Part shown: in pieces, positions 33,738 through 44,111 of the stretch
Layout: each line of letters begins with the position of its first letter
Numbering within the stretch: position 1 is the stretch's first letter
Source: Anthoceros angustus
Lineage: Eukaryota > Streptophyta > Anthocerotopsida > Anthocerotales > Anthocerotaceae
Direction of reading: 5' to 3'
Length of the DNA: 64,000 nucleotides
Assembly (NCBI GenBank): GCA_010909165.1
Contig: MU008169.1
Coordinates: forward strand, 1 to 64,000
Position numbers and translations under genes: made by a program
Notes under the pieces: model-generated
Told to the model about the DNA's origin: nothing
What the model saw: the letters and a program-made list of their open reading frames with translations, nothing else
Database searches by the model: none

Positions 33738-34064
33738 GTGGACATTGATCCGGGTTGGAACTTGGTGAACAATTTGTACATTCTAACGGGTTCCTTGTTT
33801 CCAGACCATGCTTGGCAAACGCTTGACGTGGCCACAAAAGTGAAGGGGGAGCTTGCATTGCTCCTTGCACAAGCCGCTGAGGAAGAGGAGGCATTGTCTG
33901 CAAAGGCGTTTGCAGAGCAAAATAAGTTGACGGCAGCTCGGTTGGCTGTTTCTGACTTTGTGATTGCTCGTGTCGCTGGCGGCGTCATCTCGACCCACTG
34001 GTTTGTAATTGTGCGGAGATCACCTCTTGTGCCCAACAATGTACAGTTGACCACTACTTATTAA
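33738..34064 (+). CDS. Array module ORF D, 108 codons, coiled-coil-like
   Basis: The frame encodes NLVNNLYILTGSLFPDHAWQ, then a heptad-rich helix with GELALLLAQAAEEEEALSAK and AFAEQNKLTAARLAVSDFVI, then VIVRRSPLVPNNVQ. It appears frame-broken at 32,319-32,650 and 35,128-35,440, where deletions remove exactly the CTG- and CAG-containing stretches (for example GCCGCTGAGGAAGAG becomes GCCGAGGAAGAG). This is the most protein-like reading of this module. It is probably one exon of the unknown source gene; the next module (ORF E) follows directly in sequence. Confidence 0.45.
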   Translation: MDIDPGWNLVNNLYILTGSLFPDHAWQTLDVATKVKGELALLLAQAAEEEEALSAKAFAEQNKLTAARLAVSDFVIARVAGGVISTHWFVIVRRSPLVPNNVQLTTTY

Positions 34065-35484
34065 CGTCTTTGGGCGATTTGAGTAGCCGAGGATGCCGCT
34101 CGTGTGAAAGAGCAAGCGCAAGTGGTGGCACAGTGAAAGTGCCCTTCTAGCCCTCCGGAAAAAGCATGAGGTGCTAGATCAAAGGTGTAGTGTAGTCCAT
34201 GAGTACCATGGAAACCTTTGCCGATTGTATAACCTCGTTGAAGAAGCGACTGTGCCACAATGGGTTCCTGCTCCTTCGCGATGAGGCCAAATGGGCCTCT
34301 TCAAATAACCCTTTGTTACATGTGTGGCTACCGAATTTAAGCATAGGTGGTGGTCATGAAGTTGTCTAACGTTGCTTGGATCGATTTCTCGTGCTCTTAT
34401 CCCACTTCATCTCGCAGTGCATAAATCGGTGGGGTGTTAGTGGTTGGTGCAAGCGGGTGCAACTCGCTCATCGTATGATGGTGCTAAGGTCTCGGTCTTG
34501 ATCTTGGTTGTACCGTGGATGTTATGGTGTACTCGTGCTGTTGCCATCTGCTCTTCTAGAAGGTTCTTTGGGAGGTAGGCGTGAAGGGTTCGGTCACTTA
34601 AGAGTTTTGGTATGTCCGCTGGCTCTACATATGTTGTGAAACACGGATGCTATTGGTTTTGGTTTTCAATAGATGGGATCTTGCGGATGCCTCCGAAGCC
34701 GTTTTTCATGCCGCCCAAGTTTCCATCCTTGGTTTTCGCCACCGGAAGGCGTGGTAAGCGGATCCGTCGAGTTAGTTCTCCTTGGTGACCCGGGCATTGA
34801 AGGGTGCACAGTCACGGTTGTTGTCCGCTGCGCCTAGGCCGTTTGGTACCCTTGTATTAGAGGACCATTAGTCATATCTGCCCCCTTTTGTGTGTTCATG
34901 TACGCACTTGTGTGTTTTGTGTTCAATGTTTCTTCATGAGTCTCACTTGTGGCAGTTTGCCCCATCGTCCATGTGTGAAAATATATCCACAGTGGCGGAG
35001 TTGTGCTACTTGCACACCTCCCTGTTTTGCTGGTCACTAGGCCACTGACCAATTACCCATATCGGACAGTCGTTTGGTTCGTTGACCAGTTGGTCACTGA
35101 TGACCGTGGTGATCACTTTACCACTGTGTGGACATTGATCCGGGTTGGAACTTGGTGAACAATTTGTACATTCTAATGGGTTCCTTGTTTCCAGACCATG
35201 CTTGGCAAACGCTTGACGTGGCCACAAAAGTGAAGGGGAGCTTGCATTGCTCCTTGCACAAGCCGAGGAAGAGGAGGCATTGTCTACAAAGGCGTTTGCG
35301 AGCAAAATAAGTTGACGGCAGCCGGTTATCGCTTTCGACTTTGTGATTGCTCGTGTCGTGGCGGCGTCATCTCGACCACGGTTTGTAATTGTGCGGAGAT
35401 CACCTCTTGTGCCCAACAACACGCTGACCACTACTTATTAACGTCTTTGGGCGATTTGAGTACGGGCGAGATGCCGTTGCTCGT

Positions 35485-35733
35485 GTGAAAGAGCAGCGCA
35501 AGTGGTGGCACAGTGAAAGTGCCCTTCTAGCCCTCCAAAAGCATGAGGTGCTAGATCAAAGGTGTAGTGTAGTCCATGAGTACCATGGAAACCTTTGCCG
35601 ATTGTATAACTCGTTGAAGAAGCGACTGTGCCACAATGGGTTCCTGCTCCTTCGCGAGGCCAAATGGGCCTCTTCAAATAACCCTTTGTTACGTGTGTGG
35701 GAGGTTAGTGCTACTTTTCGTGTGAAACCTTGA
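35485..35733 (+). CDS. Array module ORF E, 82 codons, unknown
   Basis: The frame reads KEQRKWWHSESALLALQKHE, VLDQRCSVVHEYHGNLCRLY, NSLKKRLCHNGFLLLREAKW and ASSNNPLLRVWEVSATFRVK before a TGA at 35,731. It looks like a genuine C-terminal exon. A frame-broken copy lies at 34,090-34,320, where the array jumps back to an earlier module at CTTTGTTACATGTGTGG. The array ends here; sequence beyond 35,740 is single-copy within the window. Confidence 0.45.
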   Translation: MKEQRKWWHSESALLALQKHEVLDQRCSVVHEYHGNLCRLYNSLKKRLCHNGFLLLREAKWASSNNPLLRVWEVSATFRVKP

Positions 35734-35903
35734 TGTTCTTGTTGTTGTTCTAAGATGTACCATGTAAATGTCTTTGTGTGTTCGGTGGTTTGCATGCAAC
35801 GATTTTGTTTTCCTCCCATGTGGGCATAGCTTCCATGATGCTGTCTTTTTCGAGCATTCCACTCCATGTCATCGCCTAGAGTAGGCAGGCAAGTTCCTCC
35901 ACA

Positions 35904-36104
35904 ATGGTGAAAGCCAAAGGGTGGCCTTTACGAGTGCGGTTAATTGGAACCGGCTAGACCCGGGAGCTAGAGTGGACAGAGTACCATCAAGCTGAATGAC
36001 TTCAAGCAATTGGAAGACCGCTTTGAAAGATGGTATAGGGTATGTGGGTCTGGAATTGAAGCCATCTTCCCAGTGCAGCTAGAAAACTTCTCCAAGACTC
36101 TCTG
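35904..36104 (+). CDS. Exon-like segment with splice donor, unknown
   Basis: An in-frame end reads LNDFKQLEDRFERWYRVCGS and GIEAIFPVQLENFSKTLW, then a GTGAGT donor at 36,105. A candidate acceptor, TTTCTCCTCAG, lies at 36,187. Simple joining there makes a stop, so the true acceptor or a base is uncertain. The start near 35,904 (ATGGTGAAAGCC) is in a different frame. No family recognised. Confidence 0.35.
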
Positions 36105-36484
36105 GTGAGTGCACACCGCCAAAATTGTGTTTATGCTCAAGTTCGTACCACATCACATGCCCATCAATTGTTGTGGTTTCTCCTCAGAGTTATAGTCGCC
36201 TTCCCCAATGTCTCCGATTGTTCCCACTCTTGGGGACACTCATGTTTAGAAAACCCCACCTCGGACAATGCGGCCATCACGCTGCTCGCTCCGCCACCGT
36301 GCAACCTTCTGGTGATCACGATGTAATTATGTGCTTCAAACGCCGGACCTGGTTGTGCCAAGAGCAGAGGGCCAATTGTAGTCAAGATGATGTCCGCACC
36401 AGCAATAGTGTGACCCGGTACTTTGCTTTGACCCGGTAGCGAACCGGTGGGCTGTGCGATGGAGCACCGGATCATGCAACATCT

Positions 36485-37069
36485 TTGTTAATTGGCACAA
36501 CGGAGGTGGGTGAGTTGCCCAAGGAGCTTCCTCCTTTAGAGGAGTGGTTAACGAGGCCATTCAGCATCGAAGGCGCGGTGTGCCCCAAGTGCAGTCGCGG
36601 TGGGAACTCCGTGGTAGAAAGTCCGAATCCTAAAGGCGTAATGGAGGGTCCTAGTGCGAAGTGCCATTGCAAAGTGAGCAGTGGCTGTGTACATGTTGTT
36701 GCGACCCTCGCGATGGATGTGCAAGCAGGCCCTCACGACCAAAATGTCACGGGAGGACAATGTGGTGCACCCAATGGCCCTCGGTGCATGGATGAGGGTT
36801 TGTCAATTGTCACTGGAATGGCAGTTGCTGGTGAACTGGCCACACATGAGGAAGTGGCCCCTAGCACGGGGGATGAAATGGCCACGGCAGTTGAGTGTGA
36901 AGTGGTCATACCGAACACCTCGGAATTGTCACTGCAGCCCAAGGCCCACCGGATCAACTCCAGGTCATCGTGCAGGCAGCCTCCAGGGAGTTGGGTGAGG
37001 CAGAGGAACAGAAGCGGCAAACTAGGCAGAAAGCAAAGGGGAAGCAGGAGCCGAGGCCGGGGCCTCTGA
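36485..37069 (+). CDS. 194-codon open frame, unknown, low complexity C-end
   Basis: The longest open frame of this part holds a Cys/Gly/Pro-rich N-terminal half, an acidic stretch (ELATHEEVAPSTGDEMATAV) and an Arg/Gly/Ser-rich end. An overlapping frame (36,970-37,176) continues with ELGEAEEQKRQTRQKAKGKQ and a basic tail. The acidic-then-basic layout resembles a linker region between domains. No catalytic motif is seen. Confidence 0.3.
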   Translation: MLIGTTEVGELPKELPPLEEWLTRPFSIEGAVCPKCSRGGNSVVESPNPKGVMEGPSAKCHCKVSSGCVHVVATLAMDVQAGPHDQNVTGGQCGAPNGPRCMDEGLSIVTGMAVAGELATHEEVAPSTGDEMATAVECEVVIPNTSELSLQPKAHRINSRSSCRQPPGSWVRQRNRSGKLGRKQRGSRSRGRGL

Positions 37070-37179
37070 AACGGAAAGGTGGCAAGTCACGAGGACAGGG
37101 GCGGCCAGGAAGATTCGAGCGGCAGTGGAACGTTTGGAACGTCCAGATGATGTCGCAGATGGAGCTACGAATTTAGGTC

Positions 37180-37557
37180 TTGGAGACACTTTCATGGTAC
37201 TTGCTCCACATGGCAATGCAGGCGTGTCTCATTCTATTTGTTGAAAGCCTTATGCGGACTGAAGTGTTACAAGCAGATTATGTTGACCCTGCTTGGGGAT
37301 GTGAGAAGTTTGACATGGGGGACATAGTTGTGAGGGCTGTGTACTATGAAGTGATGCCTGGAGAACAGGCTGTGTACCAATTGCTAGACAGTGGTGATCG
37401 TGGTGTCCCAACAATGATGCAACGTGACATGGTGCTGGCGTGCAAAATCCCGTTGGATCCAGTGGCCCGTGTGAAGGAGCCCAAGAACTCGGTATAGCTA
37501 TATTGGCTTGCCCCCGAAATTCGGAAGTACCTGGAGCAGGTGGCCCAGGATGCTAGG
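37180..37557 (+). CDS. Domain resembling the HGKG-protein C-terminus, plus strand
   Basis: The frame reads YVDPAWGCEKFDMGDIVVRA, VYYEVMPGEQAVYQLLDSGD, then LACKIPLDPVARVKEPKNSV to a TAG at 37,495-37,497; after it the same frame continues LYWLAPEIRKYLEQVAQDAR. The layout (G-D, YY, Y-LLD, then a short basic linker and a helical end) recalls the C-terminal domain of HGKG-family proteins seen on the minus strand at 39,061-39,603, but the two sequences are not close. It could belong to a second family member in opposite orientation. Low confidence. Confidence 0.3.
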
Positions 37558-37569
37558 TGAATTAGAACT

Positions 37570-39060
37570 GTTGGTGAGCCTCTTTCATTTTCTATGTCTT
37601 GTGCACTTGCTGCGGTGGACCTCCATGTCTTTCTTTGGTGGGCTGCTTTCATTCAATGCCTTGCTCATTGCGAGTTGCTATGTGTTTGGCTCCTTGGCGG
37701 GACCTATTGTGGAGAGACTTGCTACCAGACAAGCTCTCCAATATCTTGGATGGTGGCTTGTTGCATGTGCGTGGACACACTGGTTAAGTTATCAGACTTT
37801 GTGTGAGTGATCATTGACATATAAGATTGCAAAGGCATGCTGCACATGTGCATGCCAGTGTGTTTGTAAGAGATTTTATTTTGTCTTATCACACTCCTTT
37901 ATACTGGATGACATGAAGCGGGCGAGAACACCAAAATGGGTGGACTGTGACGTTCACAGTACACAAGGCGCTTATGCCAAATCGTCCGGGCTTGTGCGTC
38001 GTGTGTCTATGTAGACACCTCAAAGCCAAAGCGACCGGGCTTGTGCGTCGTGCGTCTATGGAGACACCCCAAACCCAAAGCATCCGGGCTTGTGCATCGT
38101 GGGTCTATGGAGACACCTCTAGCGAATTGTCGAAATGGCGGAGGCCACGGTGCCATGGCGCGCCCAAGCTAGGAGTCAAACCTTGAATCCATTTCCTGCG
38201 GTGAATTGATTACTGATTGCACACATGATGCCCCTAAGAGAATGGAACATTTGGTGAGTGCACAAGTGAGGACGCACACCTCCTCCTAATCATCAAACAT
38301 CATTCGATTGTGTACATTTGTGCCAATGAAGGGCTCCATCTTCAATAGGCGTTGCCCTCGATCGATGGTGAGCCACCTTCTCCGTCGCAAGAGTCGTCCA
38401 CCTGGGTGTTCAAACACAGGCTGGCCGTTGTGAGTGCATTCGGATCTCCTTGGCATGGTATGGATGAAGTCGCTGCCCGGTTCTGGTATGGCGCCATCCA
38501 GAGCTTGTGCATCCCAAGCCGATCGCCGTGCCCGAGCACGTTCCATGCGCAGCAAGAACTTCGCAGACGCTTCAAAAAGGGGGGATTCAGCAATGGCGGC
38601 CACCAAGCTAGCGCTCGGTGGCTGCTCCCACCTCCATACCATTATGCAAACCACCCTCAAGCACCACAGCAGGGGCCTCAAGAACAAGGAATGCTAGTGC
38701 AGGCGCCTCCATGTCTGAAGCGAGAGCAGGAGGCGGGAGCCGGGTGCCGGGGAATGAAAAGGTGATAGAGGAGGTGGGTGGCTACAGGCCTTATGTTGTG
38801 CGATTACGGGGACGTGTGCAAAGGGCCACAGGAAGGGTATGACTTGGCCAAGATCATTAGATGTCGAAGACTTAGTAATGACCACATCCGGGGAAAGCGT
38901 GATCAATGAATTGTCTTTTTCTGTCCGTGTGTGGAATGCCTAGTGCTCACCGAATCCATTTGCCGAAGACATCATGTGTGCACAGTGCATTAAATTAGCA
39001 TGTGGTAGATGAGAAGTACAAAGGGACCCGGTGGAATGTAGTGCACATTCGTCCAAAACA
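37570..39060. repeat. Spacer with a 49 bp x3 hairpin minisatellite (37,983-38,121)
   Basis: CCGGGCTTGTG starts at 37,986, 38,035 and 38,084, giving an exact 49 bp period. Each unit contains GTGTCTATGTAGACAC or a near copy, a 7 bp arm hairpin. The rest of the spacer has overlapping open frames on both strands (38,286-38,687 minus and 38,352-38,765 plus) with no recognised domain. Confidence 0.7.
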
Positions 39061-41269
39061 CTAAGGGTTGATACTCGAATCACGAAAGCTCTCTTCCACA
39101 ACTGTAGTCACAACAAGTTGTGCTTGAGTGAGGTGTAGATTCCACTTCTTCTCTCGGTGGTGCCATGTCAAACTTGCATGCTTGGACAAATTCAGTAAGA
39201 TGCAATCATGGAGATCCAAGGGCAAGCTGTAGACAAACCCGGCCACGTCCTTCTGCAACTGGTAGTAATGACCAACCACCACCTCCTCCCTAGATTGGTA
39301 GTTTGTATCGCTCCAGGGGCAGTGTCTGGACACTCTCACCTTGTGCTTTGCTTCCGTGCAACGGAGGAGGTAGAAGTCCTGCCCTTCGTCTTCTGGGTCT
39401 GCAAACACAAGGAAATTGTCGCCAACTTCCAATATATCAGCCAGGTGAGACACGTCAACAACATCCTCATCTTCACGATCGCCCAATGCAGTGACCCTCC
39501 ACCATTCTTGCTGCTGGTTGCATGCCTGTAATTCGAGCAACCTGTATCGCATGAGGTCCGATCGTAACACGCTTCCAATATCCGGTGAGGGACCGTGGGA
39601 CAATCGGCATGGTTGCTCTCAAGGCACTCAAGGCATGCATGCCAAGCTCCGCATCCTCAAGCTGCGTAGGGTCATCCACATTGCAACCATACAGCTATGC
39701 ATCAACTTAGAGCACGGAATGGGGTCACATGCATGCTTGTTCCTCCTGTTCACCTCATTTTTCCCTATCAGCCAAAAACTCCTATGCACGCCATGTTCTC
39801 CAGATGCATAGGAGGTTGATGCGCCACCTGAGATGTTGTTGCAAAGGTACTCCACCACATCTTGAGCATTCTGCAGCCAACCAGCTGTTGGAGAGGACTC
39901 GGCTGCACGAAGAGCTCGCTTCAGGATTGCACCAACACCGTCATGTTCTCCCTTACCGTGCCCACTACCAAAATATGACCAAAGCATGTTACACCCTCCC
40001 GTGAGGCTTGGATGCGAGCAATGAAGTAGCTTGGTCGACATGCCTTGAATTGGCTTGCCCCATCGACCAGCACGGTGTTCCAGGTAGTGGGAATCCGAAT
40101 CCTGCATCCAGCGCCATTGATGCAGCAAACAATGTTGCACAAAAGAGTGTCATGAACCATATCGTCACTAATATAAAATGGTAATACTTCTCTATGGTTG
40201 ATGAAGGGTCTTCGCATCAAGAGGGCCATTGCGAAAACACGAGAACCGGAATGGATACAGTCGCTTTTGCGGTGCATAGATTGGATTTTGTTACGCACGC
40301 CAAAGCATAGTTCGCGAAAAGTCCATCACGATACTACAACATCTTGGGAAACCATTCTAGGCCTTTGCGAACTCTATCCCTTGCCAGCGCTGAACAAAAT
40401 CATGGAGCACAAACTCCTTCAGCTTGATCTTCAGGTGCTCCACAAACTCTGATGGGTGTGTTTCCATGAAGACTAACTTGATGCGATTTTTATCATGGCC
40501 ATCTGAATCTTTGCCAACAACTTGGTACTGAAAACATCGCCACTTGAGAACAGAGTCAGGTTGGATAGTTGCATCTACCTCCGATGGACAAAAGGCAAGT
40601 GTACTAACACCACACGAACAAGTTCCTTGCAAGCATGCAAGAGCATGCCAATCAAGATCTGGTTCCTTTGCACAAAGGACACGCTCACAAAGCACCCTCA
40701 CGGCGGCAAGCGGGAAGCATTACATGCAAGATCCGATGACCCTAAAGGAGGATTACAAACAAGGCAAGAGCATTCCACGGTGGCCACGGGTGAACCACGA
40801 AACCGTTCCCCTAAGGCCATTGAAAGCATCCTTTAGGAATGCCATCTCAACATGGTACCTACAACAGCATAGATTGCGCTCTTGTAGGCTCTTTACATAG
40901 AAGGGCTTCAATTTCTCGAATGTACGCTGGCCTACTTGAATATCAGGGTGTTCATGACAGAAGCGAAGGTAGAATTCCGTCTGCACATGGTAGCATCGTA
41001 TGAATCAGTGCGGCTGAATGTATACACAACCCTATGTGTCCGAGCCAACAAGCTTAAGGTACCAAAAGGCAAGACAAGTGGACACATGCCCAAGTTACCA
41101 GATGACCCAAAAACGGTGGCAAAGGCCCGTGGCAAAGAACGTGACCAAGTGTACATGACCAGGAAGCCACATGCTCATCCAAAAAAGAGGTTGCTCAATA
41201 CAATCATCCTTGGGCATGGACAAAGGGACGGTGAGGGTGACAACTCGGCCACACATGTGCAACCGAGTG

Positions 41270-41480
41270 AAGCGACCATGTGACCACCAAGTCAAGCAAC
41301 CATGTGACCAGAGTGAAGCAACCTTGTGACCACAGGGTCAAGCAACCATGTGCCCACTGGGTCAAGCAACCATGTGACCATAAGGAATGGGAACTTGTGG
41401 TCACCCAGGGTTGCCCCGTGGCCGTCGCCGCTGGCCACAATTGTGGCCAATGAGTCCACCAACCACGTGACCACAAGCAC
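41270..41480. repeat. CATGTGACC minisatellite within the HGKG intron
   Basis: Repeats of about 24-26 bp with core GTCAAGCAACCATGTGACCA occur from 41,289 to 41,385 and again, fewer, at 42,692-42,755. A CATAAATAGC word follows at 41,650 and 42,987, like the TATA after the first minisatellite at 2160-2610. The core differs from that first array but shares CCATGT(G/A)ACC. Confidence 0.65.
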
Positions 41481-44051
41481 TACTTGTGGTCACCATGGGG
41501 TGACACAATGTGGCAAGAGGCCCACAGACCAATCTTGTGGTCTCAGGCGCAGGTGGCCATCCGAGCAGCTGGTGAGCACATGGGAAGACCACAATAAGTC
41601 AATGGCACCAAACATCCACAATGGCACAATGTATACGGTACATCGAGCTGCATAAATAGCAACCACCATGTACATCACCCTTATGTGAGACAACATCAAC
41701 GGCGTTTGCACCAAGCATGCATTCGTCTTCCTTGAATGCCTCACACGGACATGAAAGCAAACATCGAACAACGAATTCTCATAAAAACACGAGCGGAGGA
41801 AAACAATAATCCAGCTGCACGACTGGAGACATCACTCAAACATCACCAATAGCGGACTCACCAATCACCACATCACAAACAACATGTCCACCACAACTAC
41901 GCAGATAAAACCGAAGAATGAAAGATCAACTGAGACATATCAAGGAAGTGAGTGATATGCTTGGTAAACGTCTTTGGAGCCGTTCTCAACCGTTTTGTGT
42001 CCTTTGTGTTTGATGAGGGAAGCAAGCTCGAGCGCACAATCGTCCTTGACATACCCAAACAATGTCATTCCGTGTCTTCCTACCGCACCACACCATGACC
42101 ACAATTCACCACGTTCATGCCCTTGCCGAGAGTTTAGTGCGATATAGCGCCTCCTCGACTCCTATCTGCCGAGACGAGAGGACACCGGATGGCTTCCATG
42201 GATGTCCTCCCGAATGATGTTGAATAGTGTGTTCACGGCCTCGGGTGGTCTCCAAATTGCACATCCTTTAGACGTGTACATGCATCCTTCACATTCTTCA
42301 ATATCAAGGCGCAAGGTGGCTATCCTTTGTAGTCATGCAATATCTGACGGTACTCCTTTAGCAATGGCAAGTGGCCAAAAGTGCCAAGATGTCCTTCCGC
42401 ATGATGATGTGTACGCAGAGGTGAGGGACAAAAAATGTTGCCCAAGTTGGCGAGCTACTCGTTGTTTTACGGAGAGAGCACTCGACTCCCCACAGGCGCC
42501 ATAGCCCGCTCGGCTCTCCACTTTGGACGCTTTACATGACCGTTTTGCCAGCCACCACCCTCATGTCTCCTCCCTCGCGAGCATCTAGCCCTTGTTGTTC
42601 ATCTTCCTCCTCGATAACCCGCACCCGGATGTTTGCGGATGCATTGTTTGGGCTGCTTTTCCCTCGACGCCTTCCCATGCTCGGGCTTGGTGAAGCAACC
42701 TTGTGACCACGGTGGTGCAACCATGTGGAGTCAAGCAACCATGTGACCATAAGGAATGGGAACTTGTGGTCACCAGTTGCCCGTGGCCGTCGCCACAATT
42801 GTGGCCAATGAGTCCACCAACCATGTGACCACAAGCACTACTTGTCACCATGGGTGACACAATGTGGCAAGAGGCCCTGAGACCAATCTTGTGGTCTCAG
42901 CGCAGTGGCCATGGTGAGCACATGGGAAGACCACAATAAGTCAATGGCACCAGACATCCACAATGGCACGGCAATGCGGTGTCAGCTGCATAAATAGCAA
43001 CCACCATGTACATCACCCTTACGTGAGAGCCATCAAGCGTTTGCACCAAGCATGCATTCGTCTTCCTTGAATGCCTCACACGGACATGAAAGCAAACATC
43101 GAACAACGAATTCTCATAAAAACAACAGGAGAGAAAACAATAACGATCCAGCGTACGAACCTGGAGACATCACTCAAACATCACCAATAGCCAGACCTGT
43201 CACCAATCACCACATCACAAACAACATGTCCACCACAACTACGCAGATAAAACCGGAAGAATGAAAGATCAACCTGAGACATATCAAGGAAGTGAGTGAT
43301 ATGCTTGGTAAACGTCTTTGGAGCTGTTCTCAACCGTTTTGTGTCCTTTGTGTTTGATGAGGGGCGCGAAGCAAGCTCCCAGAACTGCACAATGCTGTCC
43401 TTGACATACCCTGAAACAATGTCATTCCGTGTCTTCCTACCTGCACCACACCATGACCACAATTCACCACGTTCATGCCCTTGCCGAGAGTTTAGTGCGC
43501 GATATAGCTGCCTCCTACTGACTCCTATCTGCCGAGACAGAGAGGACACCAGATGGCTTCCATGGATGTCCTCCCGAATGATGTTGAATAGTGTGTTCAC
43601 GGCCTCGGGTGGTCTCCAAATTGCACATCCTTTAGACGTGTACATGCATCCTTCACATTCTTCAATATCAAGGCGCAAGGTGGCTATCCTTTGTAGTCAT
43701 GCAATATCTGACGGTACTCCTTTAGCAATGGCAAGTGGCCAAAAGTGCCAAGATGTCCTTCCGCATGATGATGTGTACGCAGGTGAGGGACAAAAAATGT
43801 TGCCCAAGTTGGCGAGCTACTCGTTGTTTTACGGAGAGAGCACTCGACTCCCCACAGGCGCCATAGCCCGCTCAGCTCTCCACTTTGGACGCTTTACATG
43901 ACCGTTTTGCCAGCCACCACCCTCATGTCTCCTCCCTCGCGAGCATCTAGCCCTTGTTGTTCATCTTCCTCCTCGATAACCCGCACCCGGATGTTTGCGG
44001 ATGCATTGTTTGGGCTGCTTTTCCCTCGACGCCTTCCCATGCTCGGGCTTG
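41313..44051. repeat. 1.37 kb tandem duplication covering HGKG exon 1
   Basis: Copy A is 41,313-42,689 and copy B is 42,690-44,051. The start, joint and end share GTGAAGCA (41,313, 42,690, 44,052). Copy A holds a duplicate of the first coding exon, now lying inside the intron between the working-order exon 1 (copy B) and exon 2 (40,980). Copy A has several extra indels, for example within the segment coding LSRQIGVSRRQL. Confidence 0.85.
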
Positions 44052-44111
44052 GTGAAGCAGGCCATGCCACAATACCATCATCGGCATGCTCGCTCGCCCT
44101 CATGACTCGCA

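Larger units (their letters stand above)
27366..35735. repeat. Scrambled modular gene-like array, 4-5 copies
   Basis: Marker segments recur in fixed order and orientation. GTGGCTACCGAATTTAAGC: about 28,825, 29,832, 31,567, 32,906 and 34,325. GGTTCGGTCACTTAAGAG: 29,100, 30,104, 31,817, 33,197 and 34,589. GTCATATCCGCC or a variant: 30,380, 32,097, 33,488 and 34,870. ATTACCCATATCGGAC: 32,269, 33,662 and 35,052. CATGAGTACCATGGAAACC: 34,199 and 35,576. Not every copy has every segment. Switches between non-adjacent segments occur at 30,517, 32,706 and 34,321, each in 7-8 bp of shared sequence. Repeated CTAACCTAGT(G/T)GTGGATGCAG stretches look like a branch site plus 3' splice site, suggesting a multi-exon gene was the source. 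Confidence 0.8.

Noticed and set aside
36164-36475. Minus-strand open frames opposite 36.2-37.0 kb
   Set aside because: They are complementary to a plus-strand exon-like region with a good GTGAGT donor and have no recognisable motif.
43181-43288. C-terminal extension of the HGKG exon 1 frame past MSQ
   Set aside because: The residues after MSQVD are intron sequence; the GT after CAG and the match of MSQ/TEFYLRF to the family order support splicing there.
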